Below are positions 19,111 through 27,182 of a stretch of DNA of 64,000 bases, one piece after another. A program made the translations under genes and the position numbers. Position 1 is the first letter of the stretch; the number at the start of each line of letters is the position of its first letter. The notes under the pieces are model-generated. The model saw only the letters and a program-made list of their open reading frames with translations. It was not told the DNA's origin and searched no databases. Origin of the DNA: Pseudomonas chlororaphis (GTDB lineage Bacteria > Pseudomonadota > Gammaproteobacteria > Pseudomonadales > Pseudomonadaceae); the NCBI RefSeq assembly GCF_001921865.1, contig NZ_MSCT01000017.1:1-64000 (forward strand), in the 5' to 3' direction.

Positions 19111-19144
19111 CTGTCACATCCCGGTCACGTCCCCGACTTAATCT
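19111..19144 (+). promoter_or_regulatory. Pho box and -10 element
   Basis: CTGTCAC-ATCC-CGGTCAC at 19111-19128 has the 7-4-7 layout of a PhoB-binding box (consensus CTGTCAT-N4-CTGTCAT). Ten bases later TAATCT (19139-19144) is a good -10, the spacing used when PhoB replaces the -35 element. The downstream gene encodes a phosphate-binding-like protein. Confidence 0.7.
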
Positions 19145-19181
19145 CGCCACACTTGCCCCTGCCATAGAAGGCCATCGCCGC

Positions 19182-20561
19182 ATGCCACGCGTTTCATCCA
19201 TCAACGAACGGCATCTCTGGTGCCGTACGCTCTGCCTGCTGCTGGTCGGCTTCATTTGCTACGCCTTGCCCTGGACGGTATTCGCCGCCCTGCCGACGAC
19301 CGGCGACAACCAGACGGTCCTGCGCATCCAGGGCTCGAACACCATCGGCGCGGCGCTGGGCCCGGCCCTGGTCAAGGGGTTGATGGAGGAACAGGGTCTG
19401 CTCGATATCCGGATCGAAGCCTCGGACGCCGACAATGAGCGGCGAGTCAGCGGCAAGACTGCCCAGGGCCAACGCGTCTTCGTCGAGATTGCCGCCCACG
19501 GTTCCAGCACCGGCTTTGCCGCGCTGAAGAACGCCAGCGCCGACCTTGCCGCCGCCTCGCGACCGATCAAGGACAGCGAACTGGTGGACCTGGAAGCCCT
19601 TGGCGACCTGAAGGACCCCGACGCCGAACAGGTGATCGCCATCGATGGCCTGGCCATCATTCTTCACCCGCACAACCCGCTGACACGGCTGGACACCGAG
19701 CAACTGGCGCGGCTCTTCAGCGGCGAAGTGAAAACCTGGGAAGAGCTGGGCGGTATCGGCGGCGCGATCCACCTGTACGCCCGCGACGACCGCTCCGGCA
19801 CCTACGACACCTTCAAGGAACTGGTGCTGGCCCGCCGCGGCAAGCACCTCAGCGCCGCGGCAAAACGTTTCGAGTCCAGCGAGCAATTGTCCGATGCGAT
19901 CAGCCGCGACCCCCAGGGCATCGGCTTTATCGGCCTGCCTTATGTACGCCAGGCCAAGGCCGTGGCGATCGTCGACGGCGGCTCGCAGGCAATGCTGCCC
20001 CTCAACAGCCTGATCGCCACCGAGGACTACCCACTGTCGCGGCGCCTGTACTTCTACCTGCCGCCCGACCACAACCCCTGGGCCACCGCCCTGGTGCGTT
20101 TCGCCCAGAGCGCCAGGGGCCAGGCCATCGTCGCGCTCAACGGTTTCATCGCCCAGACCGTACAGGCCATGAGCGTCGCTGCCGCGCCGCAGATGCCCGA
20201 GGGCTACCAGAACATCGCCCGGCAGGCCCAGCGCCTGACCGTGAATTTTCGCTTCGAGGAAGGCAGCGCCACCTTGGACAACAAGGCCCGCCAGGATCTG
20301 GCTCGCGTCGTGGACTTCCTCAAACAGCACGACAAGCTGGACAAACGGGTGATCCTGGTCGGCTTCGGCGATGCCAAGAACGATCCGGCACGGGCGGCGC
20401 TGCTGTCCAAGCTACGGGCCATGGCCGTGCGCCGGGAACTGGCGAGAAACGGTGTGGTACCGCGCGAGATCCGCGGTTTCGGGGCGCAGATGCCGGTGGC
20501 GGCGAATACCGCGGACGAAGGCCGGATCAAGAATCGACGGGTGGAAGTCTGGGTGTATTGA
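19182..20561 (+). CDS. PstS-like phosphate-binding protein fused to an OmpA domain
   Basis: 459 residues. An N-terminal signal sequence (LCLLLVGFICYALPWTVFA) is followed by a periplasmic phosphate-binding (PstS-like) domain at about 45-320: IQGSNTIGAALGPAL, GSSTGFAALKNASADLAAAS, RDDRSGTYDTFKELVL. The C-terminus (about 345-459) is an OmpA-like peptidoglycan-binding domain with VNFRFEEGSATL and the closing GRIKNRRVEVWVY. It would therefore bind phosphate or a similar oxyanion while held to the cell wall. A Pho box precedes it, so phosphate-starvation induction is likely. No Pst permease genes are adjacent, so it is not a simple transporter subunit. Confidence 0.88.
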   Translation: MPRVSSINERHLWCRTLCLLLVGFICYALPWTVFAALPTTGDNQTVLRIQGSNTIGAALGPALVKGLMEEQGLLDIRIEASDADNERRVSGKTAQGQRVFVEIAAHGSSTGFAALKNASADLAAASRPIKDSELVDLEALGDLKDPDAEQVIAIDGLAIILHPHNPLTRLDTEQLARLFSGEVKTWEELGGIGGAIHLYARDDRSGTYDTFKELVLARRGKHLSAAAKRFESSEQLSDAISRDPQGIGFIGLPYVRQAKAVAIVDGGSQAMLPLNSLIATEDYPLSRRLYFYLPPDHNPWATALVRFAQSARGQAIVALNGFIAQTVQAMSVAAAPQMPEGYQNIARQAQRLTVNFRFEEGSATLDNKARQDLARVVDFLKQHDKLDKRVILVGFGDAKNDPARAALLSKLRAMAVRRELARNGVVPREIRGFGAQMPVAANTADEGRIKNRRVEVWVY

Positions 20562-20578
20562 GGGGCTATTTGAGGACG

Positions 20579-20630
20579 CTATCGCGAGCAAGCTCGCTCC
20601 TACAGGTGCAGGAGCGAGCTTGCTCGCGAT
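20579..20630. repeat. REPIN: inverted REP pair
   Basis: CTATCGCGAGCAAGCTCGCT and its inverted copy separated by only a few bases (TACAGGTGCAGG). It lies between the convergent PstS/OmpA and acyl-CoA dehydrogenase genes. Confidence 0.9.
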
Positions 20631-20636
20631 GGGCTA

Positions 20637-21866
20637 TCAGTGCCCGCTGCGGAGCATTTCCTTGGGCACGTACTTGCCGATCTCGAACTTGCCGATGGCC
20701 GCGCGGTGCACTTCATCCGGGCCGTCGGCCAGGCGCAGGGTGCGCTGCATGGCGTACATGTAGGCCAGCGGGAAGTCATTGGACACCCCCGCCCCGCCAT
20801 GGATCTGGATGGCCCGGTCGATCACCTTCAGGGCCACGTTCGGCGCCACCACCTTGATCTGGGCAATTTCGCTTTTCGCCACCTTATTGCCGACGGTGTC
20901 CATCATGTACGCCGCCTTCAGGGTCAGCAGGCGCGCCATGTCGATCTCCATCCGCGAGTCGGCGATCTTGTCGACGTTGCCCCCCAGGCGCGCCAAAGGC
21001 TTGCCGAACGCGGTGCGGCTCACCGAACGCTTGCACATCAGTTCCAGCGCGCGCTCGGCCATGCCGATCGAACGCATGCAGTGGTGAATCCGCCCCGGGC
21101 CCAGGCGACCCTGGGCGATCTCGAAACCGCGCCCCTCGCCCAGCAACACGTTCTCGTACGGCACCCGCACGTTGTCGAACAGCACCTCGGCATGGCCGTG
21201 GGGCGCGTCGTCGTAACCGAACACCGGCAGCGGCCGGACAATCTTCACGCCCGGGGCGTCGACCGGCACCAGGATCATCGAGTGCTGTTGGTGGCGCGGT
21301 GCGTCCGGGTTGCTCAGGCCCATGAAGATCAGGATCTTGCAGCGCGGATCGCAGGCACCCGACGTCCACCACTTCTTGCCGTTGATCACCCACTCGTCGC
21401 CGTCGCGCACCGCGCGAGCCGCCATGTTGGTGGCGTCGGACGAGGCCACGTCCGGCTCGGTCATGGCGAAGGCGGAGCGGATCTCGCCGCGCAGCAGCGG
21501 CTCCAGCCAGCGTTGTTTCTGCTCTTCGTTGGCGTAGCGCACCAGCACTTCCATGTTGCCGGTGTCCGGCGCCGAGCAGTTGAACGGCTCGGGGCCCAGC
21601 AGGGAGCGGCCCATGATCTCCGCCAGCGGCGCGTACTCTAGGTTGGTCAGGCCGGCGCCGAGTTCCGACTCGGGCAGAAACAGGTTCCACAACCCCTCGG
21701 CCTTGGCCTTGAGCTTGAGCTCTTCCATGATCGCCGTCGGCTGCCAGCGATCGCCTTCGGCGACCTGGCGCTCGAACACCGCTTCAGCCGGATAGACATA
21801 GGCGTCCATGAATGCGGTCACGCGCTCGCGCAGTTCCTGAACCTTGGGGGAGTAAGCGAAATCCAT
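20637..21866 (-). CDS. Acyl-CoA dehydrogenase family protein
   Basis: FAD-dependent flavoprotein that introduces a 2,3 double bond into an acyl-CoA. 409 residues. Flavin and substrate motifs FAMTEPDVASSDATNM and WWTSGACDPRCKILIFMG lie mid-protein, and the C-terminal part has QIHGGAGVSNDFPLAY and RLADGPDEVHRAAIGKFEI. The DGPDEVH ending is that of the ACAD10/11-like branch rather than short- or medium-chain enzymes. AAGG lies nine bases before the ATG. A LysR gene is divergent from it across about 190 bases and may control it. The exact substrate is not known. Confidence 0.88.
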   Translation of the reverse strand: MDFAYSPKVQELRERVTAFMDAYVYPAEAVFERQVAEGDRWQPTAIMEELKLKAKAEGLWNLFLPESELGAGLTNLEYAPLAEIMGRSLLGPEPFNCSAPDTGNMEVLVRYANEEQKQRWLEPLLRGEIRSAFAMTEPDVASSDATNMAARAVRDGDEWVINGKKWWTSGACDPRCKILIFMGLSNPDAPRHQQHSMILVPVDAPGVKIVRPLPVFGYDDAPHGHAEVLFDNVRVPYENVLLGEGRGFEIAQGRLGPGRIHHCMRSIGMAERALELMCKRSVSRTAFGKPLARLGGNVDKIADSRMEIDMARLLTLKAAYMMDTVGNKVAKSEIAQIKVVAPNVALKVIDRAIQIHGGAGVSNDFPLAYMYAMQRTLRLADGPDEVHRAAIGKFEIGKYVPKEMLRSGH

Positions 21867-22053
21867 GGGCAGCTACCTTCTAGACGAGGTGGTTGAGGGC
21901 ATGGAACCGATGCTAGATCAGCTTACGAAAATTTACCTAGCCTATTCTCGGCGTGTATTAACATTCATCACCGATATATGATCGACGAATCGAAGCAGCC
22001 CAGCCCTGGCAATCAGCCTCTAACCATCGCCCTAACAATAAGAGTGCAGCGCA

Positions 22054-22989
22054 ATGAATCTGAGCAAGGTCGACCTCAACCTTTTCATCGTCTTCGACGC
22101 GATCTACACCGAAGCCAACCTGACCCGCGCCGGGCAGATCGTCGGCATTACCCAGCCCGCGGTGTCCAATGCCCTGGCCCGCCTGCGCGAGACGTTCAAC
22201 GATCCGCTGTTCGTGCGCACCGCCCAAGGCATGGTGCCCACCCCCATGGCGCAGAACATCATCGGGCCGGTGCGCAATGCCCTTTCGCTGCTGCGGGTCT
22301 CGGTGCAGGAAAGCCGCATCTTCAACCCCCTGCAAGCGGTCAAGACCTACCGTATCAGCATGACCGACCTGATCGAGGCGGTGATCCTGCCGCCGCTGTT
22401 CCAGCGCCTGCGGCGCCTGGCGCCCACGGTGATCATCGAGAGCTTCTTGTCCAAGCGCCGGGAAACCACCAAGGAACTGGCCGCCGGTCGCCTGGATTTC
22501 GCCGTCGACGCCCCGCTCAATACCGACCCGCAAGTGCGCCACGTCAAGTTGATGGAAGACCGCTACGTGTGCGCCATGCGCAAGAGCCACCCCCTGGCGA
22601 ACAAGGACAAACTCAGCCTCGACGACTACCTGTCGCTGACCCATATCCATATTTCCAGCCGCCGCAGCGGCCTGGGCTATATCGACCTGTCGCTGGGCAA
22701 GATGGGCATCCAGCGCAAGATCGCCCTGCGCTCCCAGCATTACCTGATGGCTTCGCAAGTGCTGCAACAGACCGACATGGTCATGACCGTGCCGGAGCGC
22801 TTCGCCCGGCGCCATGACCTGCAGGCGTTCCACCTGCCGGTCAACGATGTGCCGCCGCTGGAAACCCACCTCTACTGGCACGAAAGCACCGACCAGGACC
22901 CGGCCAACCGCTGGATGCGCGAGCAGATGATCGAGCTGGCCCAGCAGGTGATGGCCCATGAGAAGAAGCTGGAACAACCGGCCGGGTGA
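22054..22989 (+). CDS. LysR-family transcriptional regulator
   Basis: 311 residues. The N-terminal winged helix begins MNLSKVDLNLFIVFDAIYTE and contains TRAGQIVGITQPAVSNALAR, the classical LysR recognition helix, followed by DPLFVRTAQGMVPTP. The C-terminal co-inducer domain is complete. It is of the NodD/LeuO-like branch (N-terminus with VDLNLF). Its divergent neighbour is the acyl-CoA dehydrogenase at 20637-21866, the obvious candidate target. Confidence 0.9.
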   Translation: MNLSKVDLNLFIVFDAIYTEANLTRAGQIVGITQPAVSNALARLRETFNDPLFVRTAQGMVPTPMAQNIIGPVRNALSLLRVSVQESRIFNPLQAVKTYRISMTDLIEAVILPPLFQRLRRLAPTVIIESFLSKRRETTKELAAGRLDFAVDAPLNTDPQVRHVKLMEDRYVCAMRKSHPLANKDKLSLDDYLSLTHIHISSRRSGLGYIDLSLGKMGIQRKIALRSQHYLMASQVLQQTDMVMTVPERFARRHDLQAFHLPVNDVPPLETHLYWHESTDQDPANRWMREQMIELAQQVMAHEKKLEQPAG

Positions 22990-23032
22990 ATGATCGCGCG
23001 CCGGCTCGCACCTGCAAGGCGACAAGGCCCCT

Positions 23033-23056
23033 GCAGGAGCGAGCGGGCTCGCGAAT
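23033..23056. repeat. Single REP element
   Basis: Diverged copy CTGCAGGAGCGAGCGGGCTC followed by GCGAA, upstream of the liuR operator. No inverted partner nearby. Confidence 0.7.
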
Positions 23057-23086
23057 AATCCATGCTACGCCACCAGCGCATCGTCC

Positions 23087-23102
23087 TTGACGTATACGTC
23101 AA
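23087..23102. promoter_or_regulatory. Probable LiuR operator upstream of liuR-liuE
   Basis: Perfect 16-bp palindrome TTGACGTATACGTCAA. Its first half also reads as a -35 (TTGACG), and TAGCTT at 23111-23116 would be a -10 after an 18-base spacer, the stretched layout used by MerR-type promoters. Related palindromes lie before liuA. Confidence 0.75.
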
Positions 23103-23144
23103 CCTCGAATTAGCTTAGCGCCAAGACCTTTTTCGAGCGCCTCC

Positions 23145-23549
23145 ATGAGCAGCCAGACCTACAGCATTTCCGACCTCGCCCGCGAACTCGATATCACCAC
23201 CCGGGCTATCCGCTTCTATGAAGAACAAGGCCTGCTCGCCCCCGAACGCCGTGGCCAGGAACGCATTTACTCGCCCCGGGACAAGGTCAGCCTGAAGCTG
23301 ATCCTGCGCGGCAAGCGCATCGGCTTTTCGCTGGCCGAGTGCCGCGAACTGATCGAGCTCTACGACCCTTCCAGCGGCAACCTGAAGCAATTGCACAGCA
23401 TGCTGGCGAAAATCGCCGAGCGCCGCGAACAGCTGGAACAGCAGTTGCTGGACATCGAACAGATGAAGTTGGAACTGGACACCGCCGAAGAGCGCTGCAC
23501 CCAGGCGCTGGAGCAGACCATCAAGAGCCAGCGAAGCAGCGCGCAATAA
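23145..23549 (+). CDS. liuR: MerR-family regulator of leucine/isovalerate catabolism
   Basis: 134 residues. The MerR winged helix is at the N-terminus (YSISDLARELDITTRAIRFY, then EEQGLLAPERRGQERIYSP), followed by a long dimerisation coiled coil (LHSMLAKIAERREQLEQQLL). No metal-binding cysteines are at the C-terminus, as expected for the LiuR/AtuR-like acyl-CoA-sensing branch. It is next to liuE, and its own promoter carries a palindrome of the same type as the liuA region, so it probably controls itself and the whole cluster. Confidence 0.88.
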   Translation: MSSQTYSISDLARELDITTRAIRFYEEQGLLAPERRGQERIYSPRDKVSLKLILRGKRIGFSLAECRELIELYDPSSGNLKQLHSMLAKIAERREQLEQQLLDIEQMKLELDTAEERCTQALEQTIKSQRSSAQ

Positions 23550-23692
23550 TCACCGTCCAGCAGCCCCAGGCCGGCGACCGCCACGCACTCTTCCAGACAG
23601 CCCCCAGCGCCTGGTTTTACGACGACTTCGTCGCCGATCGCAGCCTGCGGCAGCGGCTACATCGGCGGCCCTACATATAAAGGTAAAGCCCC

Positions 23693-24592
23693 ATGTCCCT
23701 CCCCACTCATGTCCGCCTGGTCGAAGTCGGTCCTCGCGACGGCTTGCAGAACGAAGCCCAACCCATCAGCGTCGCCGACAAGGTACGCCTGGTGGATGCC
23801 CTGAGCGCCGCCGGACTCGGTTATATAGAAGTCGGTAGTTTCGTCTCGCCCAAATGGGTGCCGCAGATGGCCGGGTCGGCCGAGGTGTTCGCGCAGATCC
23901 AGCGCCAGCCGGGGGTCACCTACGGCGCCCTGGCCCCGAACCTGCGCGGCTTCGAGGACGCCCTGGCCGCCGGGGTCAAGGAAGTCGCGGTGTTCGCCGC
24001 CGCCTCCGAAGCCTTCTCCCAGCGCAATATAAATTGTTCCATCAGCGAGAGCCTGGAGCGCTTCGTGCCGATCATGGAAGCGGCGAAGCAACAGGGCGTT
24101 ACCGTGCGCGGTTACGTCTCCTGCGTGCTGGGCTGCCCTTACGAAGGCACGGTGGCGCCGGAACAGGTCGCTGCGGTAGCGCGCGAGTTATACGCCATGG
24201 GCTGCTACGAAGTGTCCCTGGGCGACACCATCGGCACCGGCACCGCTGGCGCTACCCGGCGGATGTTCGAGGTAGTCGGCGCCCATGTCCCCCGGGAAAA
24301 ACTCGCCGGGCACTTCCACGACACCTATGGCCAGGCCCTGGCGAACATCTACGCCAGCCTGCTGGAAGGTATCGCGGTGTTCGACAGTTCCATCGCCGGG
24401 CTGGGCGGCTGCCCCTATGCCAAGGGCGCCAGCGGTAACGTCGCCAGTGAAGACGTGCTGTACCTGCTGAACGGCCTGGGCATCCAGACCGGCATCGACA
24501 TGGAACAGTTGATCCTCGCCGGCCAGCAGATCTGCTCCGTACTGGGGCGCGCCACCGGCTCGCGCGTCGCCAAGGCCCGTTACCCGGGTTGA
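23693..24592 (+). CDS. liuE: Hydroxymethylglutaryl-CoA lyase
   Basis: Cleaves 3-hydroxy-3-methylglutaryl-CoA to acetoacetate and acetyl-CoA, the last step of leucine breakdown. 299 residues, TIM barrel. Visible motifs: EVGPRDGLQNE (catalytic Arg/Asp), GSFVSPKWVPQMAG, SCVLGCPYEG, the metal-binding HFHDTYGQALAN and the active-site loop GLGGCPYAKGASGNV with its Cys. It follows liuR by about 140 bases and is separated from liuABCD by the sRNA gene and an acyl-CoA synthetase. Also called mvaB in P. putida. Confidence 0.95.
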   Translation: MSLPTHVRLVEVGPRDGLQNEAQPISVADKVRLVDALSAAGLGYIEVGSFVSPKWVPQMAGSAEVFAQIQRQPGVTYGALAPNLRGFEDALAAGVKEVAVFAAASEAFSQRNINCSISESLERFVPIMEAAKQQGVTVRGYVSCVLGCPYEGTVAPEQVAAVARELYAMGCYEVSLGDTIGTGTAGATRRMFEVVGAHVPREKLAGHFHDTYGQALANIYASLLEGIAVFDSSIAGLGGCPYAKGASGNVASEDVLYLLNGLGIQTGIDMEQLILAGQQICSVLGRATGSRVAKARYPG

Positions 24593-24611
24593 GGGGCAAA
24601 CCTGTCGCAGG

Positions 24612-24653
24612 GTGTTACCGAGTGCTCTGGCAAACGGCCGAAACGGGTAACAC
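24612..24653. promoter_or_regulatory. Inverted repeat upstream of the sRNA, candidate CbrB enhancer
   Basis: Perfect 8-bp arms GTGTTACC (24612-24619) and GGTAACAC (24646-24653), centred about 105 bases upstream of the sigma-54 promoter. Distance and symmetry fit an enhancer for a sigma-54 activator; in pseudomonads CbrB drives the Crc sRNAs. Binding by CbrB is inference. Confidence 0.6.
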
Positions 24654-24735
24654 GGAAACAGTTTGTCGATTTTCTAGCGGTACAGATGCAACGCAAATTT
24701 TATCAAGTCATTGATTTTAAACGATTTTAAAAAGT

Positions 24736-24751
24736 TGGCACGGCAACTGCT
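24736..24751 (+). promoter_or_regulatory. Sigma-54 (RpoN) promoter of the CrcY-like sRNA
   Basis: TGGCACGGCAACTGCT matches the -24/-12 consensus TGGCACG-N4-TTGC, with exactly ten bases between the GG and GC pairs. Transcription should begin near 24762. Confidence 0.88.
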
Positions 24752-24761
24752 ATATCTCTGG

Positions 24762-25145
24762 CATAACAAGAATAAAAAGCAGCAAAGCTAATAAAAATAA
24801 GACGAAACGACTCTGACATAACAAAAACAACACGGCAGAGACGCAGCTAACAGATTTTTTTGGAGAGGATGTGTTTTCCAGGGTGTCTTCAACAACAAGA
24901 GCCACCCGCAACCGGGCAGAGAACAATAAAACTACCCCAAGGTAGCTCCCGAACTGGTTGGTCGCTCACGCGAGAAAATAGATCAGCGCTCAAAAAAATA
25001 CGTTTGCTCTTGATCCCGGATGGGGATCGCCAAAAACAGCGGTAAAGGGTAACGGTTGCCAAAAACAACAACAGACCGCCCCTCAATAATAAAAAAAGAG
25101 CACGCAACGACAAAATTAAAGGGGAGCTTCGGCTCCCCTTTGTGC
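24762..25145 (+). ncRNA. crcY: Catabolite-repression decoy sRNA of the CrcZ/CrcY/CrcX family
   Basis: Non-coding RNA of about 380 bases that would sequester Hfq (with Crc) and so relieve catabolite repression. The region is strikingly A-rich for this genome and contains repeated CA motifs of the AANAANAA type: AACAAGAATAAAAAG near 24766, AATAAAAATAAG near 24791, AACAAAAACAACAC near 24821, CAACAACAAG near 24891, AACAATAAAAC near 24923, AAAAACAACAACAG near 25060 and AATAATAAAAAAAG near 25086. A sigma-54 promoter starts it and a strong hairpin ends it. From memory, P. putida crcY lies beside the HMG-CoA lyase gene, the same neighbour as here, hence the Y name. Confidence 0.85.
25118..25141 (+). 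terminator. Terminator of the CrcY-like sRNA
   Basis: AAAGGGGAGC / GCTCCCCTTT hairpin closed by the stable TTCG tetraloop. The T tract is short. Confidence 0.85.
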
Positions 25146-25180
25146 TTTCCGGCGTTTACCTTTTCCCGCCCGGCCTTCAA

Positions 25181-25236
25181 AGCTCGCTCCTACAGGCGGA
25201 CCATCGGCCCTTGTAGGAGCGAGCTTGCTCGCGATG
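25181..25236. repeat. REPIN with a truncated left half
   Basis: AAGCTCGCTCCTACAGG on the left, lacking the TCGCGAGC tip, and a full GTAGGAGCGAGCTTGCTCGC copy on the right, between the sRNA and the acyl-CoA synthetase. Confidence 0.85.
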
Positions 25237-25263
25237 ACGCCATCCGTCACACCGCAGAAAATA

Positions 25264-26958
25264 TCAGGTACGTCCGTGCAGTTCCTCGATGCTGATTTCG
25301 CGCATCCTGAACTTCTGGATCTTGCCGGTCACGGTCATCGGGAACTCCTCGACGAACTTGAAGTAACGCGGGGTCTTGAAGTGCGCGATGCGCTCCTTGC
25401 ACCAGGCCTGCAACTCCCCTTCGCTGGCTGCGTGGCCGGGATGGAACTTGATCCAGGCGACGATCTCCTCACCGTATTTCGAGCATGGAATGCCGATCAC
25501 CTGCACATCGGCCACCGCCGGGTGGGTGAAGAAGAACTCCTCCAGCTCCCGCGGATAAATGTTTTCGCCGCCGCGGATGATCATGTCCTTGTTACGCCCG
25601 GCGATGCATACGTACCCCTGTTCGCTCATGGTCGCCAGGTCGCCGGTATGCATCCAGCCCGCCGGGTCGATGGCCTCCGCGGTGCCCTGCGGGTTGTTCC
25701 AGTAACCGAGCATCACGCTGTAACCGCGGGTGCACAGCTCGCCGATGGTGCCGCGCGGTACGACATTGCCTGCCTCGTCGATGATCTTGCTTTCCAGTTG
25801 CGGCTGAGTGCGCCCGACCGTGGTCACCCGCAGTTCGAGTTCGTCCGCCGGCCCGGTCTGCAACGACACCGGGCTGGTTTCGGTCATGCCGTAGGCGATC
25901 TGTACTTCGCTCATGTGCATCTCGCTGATGACCCGGCGCATCACCTCGATCGGACAGGTGGCCCCGGCCATGATCCCGGTGCGCAGGCTCGACAGGTCGA
26001 ACTCGGCCCGCCGGGGCTGATCGAGCATGGCGATGAACATGGTCGGCACGCCGTAGAGCCCGGTGGCTTTTTCCTCGGCCACGGCGCTCAGGGTCAGCAG
26101 CGGGTCGAAGGCATCGTTGGGGTAGATCATGGTGGTGCCGTGGGTCACGCAGCCCAGGTTGCCCATGACCATGCCGAAACAGTGATACAGCGGCACCGGG
26201 ATCACCAGGCGATCCTCGTGACCCAGGCCCAGGCTCTCGCCGACCATGTAGCCGTTGTTGAGGATGTTGTAGTGACTGAGGGTCGCGCCCTTGGGAAAAC
26301 CGGTGGTGCCGGAGGTGTACTGGATGTTCACCGCCTGGTCGGGGTCCAGGCTGTCCTGGCGTTCGCGCAGCGCCTCGACGCTGACCCCCGCCCCCAGATC
26401 GGCCAGTTGCGACCAGGGCAGAAAGCCCGCGGGCGGCTGCCCATCGAGGCTGATCACGCCGCGCAAGTCCGGCAGGCGTTCGCTCTGTAACTGGCCGATG
26501 GGCTGCTGCGCCAGCTCGGGCGCCAGGCCCTGGAGCATGGCGTGGTAGTCGGAGGTCTTGAACGCCCCGGCACACACCAACCACTGGCAGCCAGACTGCT
26601 TGAGCACGTACTCCAGCTCGGAACTGCGATACGCCGGGTTGATGTTCACCAGGATCGCGCCGATCTTTGCGCTGGCGAACTGGCTGATGCACCACTGCGC
26701 GCAGTTGGGCGCCCAGATGCCCAGCCGATCGCCGGTCCTGAGCCCCAGGGCCAGCAGCGCCCGGGCATGCAGGTCGACGGCTTCGGCCAGTTGCTGCCAG
26801 CTGTAACGCAACTGCTGGTGGCGCACGACCAGGGCTTCGCCCCGGGGGTATGACGCGACCGTACGATCGAACGCCTGACCGATGGTCAGCGCCAGCAAAG
26901 CCTTGTCCTGCGTGCCGCGGGTATAGCTGCGCCCCGGCGCGGATGCGGGTTGATCCAT
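25264..26958 (-). CDS. AMP-dependent acyl-CoA synthetase
   Basis: Activates a carboxylic acid to its CoA thioester through an acyl-AMP. 564 residues with the complete ANL-family set: the P-loop YTSGTTGFPKGATLSHYN, YGMTETSP, GYSVMLGYWN, TGDLATMSEQGYVCIAGR, IRGGENIYPRELEE and the C-terminal catalytic lysine in VTGKIQKFRMRE. AGGGG lies before the ATG. It is divergent from liuA and shares its operator region, so it is probably part of the LiuR regulon and may activate branched-chain or medium-chain acids entering the pathway. Substrate not determined. Confidence 0.9.
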   Translation of the reverse strand: MDQPASAPGRSYTRGTQDKALLALTIGQAFDRTVASYPRGEALVVRHQQLRYSWQQLAEAVDLHARALLALGLRTGDRLGIWAPNCAQWCISQFASAKIGAILVNINPAYRSSELEYVLKQSGCQWLVCAGAFKTSDYHAMLQGLAPELAQQPIGQLQSERLPDLRGVISLDGQPPAGFLPWSQLADLGAGVSVEALRERQDSLDPDQAVNIQYTSGTTGFPKGATLSHYNILNNGYMVGESLGLGHEDRLVIPVPLYHCFGMVMGNLGCVTHGTTMIYPNDAFDPLLTLSAVAEEKATGLYGVPTMFIAMLDQPRRAEFDLSSLRTGIMAGATCPIEVMRRVISEMHMSEVQIAYGMTETSPVSLQTGPADELELRVTTVGRTQPQLESKIIDEAGNVVPRGTIGELCTRGYSVMLGYWNNPQGTAEAIDPAGWMHTGDLATMSEQGYVCIAGRNKDMIIRGGENIYPRELEEFFFTHPAVADVQVIGIPCSKYGEEIVAWIKFHPGHAASEGELQAWCKERIAHFKTPRYFKFVEEFPMTVTGKIQKFRMREISIEELHGRT

Positions 26959-27054
26959 GACGACCCCTATTGTCTTTATTAGTGGGCAAGCATGAGCCAG
27001 GCATGTAGCGAAGGAGCCTGGCCCCCAGCGAAAGCGCCCCTACTCTGGCGCAAG

Positions 27055-27112
27055 TTGACGTTTACGTAAAGGGTGATTGACAGCCACCCGTCGCAGGCTT
27101 ACGTTAACGTAA
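27055..27112. promoter_or_regulatory. Two probable LiuR operators between the acyl-CoA synthetase and liuA
   Basis: TTGACGTTTACGTAAA at 27055-27070 and the perfect palindrome TTACGTTAACGTAA at 27099-27112, centres about 43 bases apart. Both share the ACGT-N2-ACGT core with the site upstream of liuR, and together they can serve both divergent genes. Confidence 0.75.
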
Positions 27113-27155
27113 AGGTGAGAGCTGGAACACCCGCTCTCCACAGCCCGACTCCCTT

Positions 27156-27167
27156 AATAAAAACAAG
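27156..27167 (+). promoter_or_regulatory. Candidate Hfq/Crc CA motif in the liuA leader
   Basis: AATAAAAACAAG matches AANAANAA twice and ends four bases before the GAAGG ribosome site of liuA (27171-27175). This is the location where Hfq-Crc represses translation in pseudomonads. Confidence 0.6.
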
Positions 27168-27182
27168 TTTGAAGGTGCCCCC

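Noticed and set aside
24860..25045. 61-codon frame with GGAGAGG just before its ATG inside the CrcY-like RNA
   Set aside because: The purine run abuts the ATG, the peptide is low in structure and the region fits a non-coding decoy RNA; CA motifs lie within the frame.
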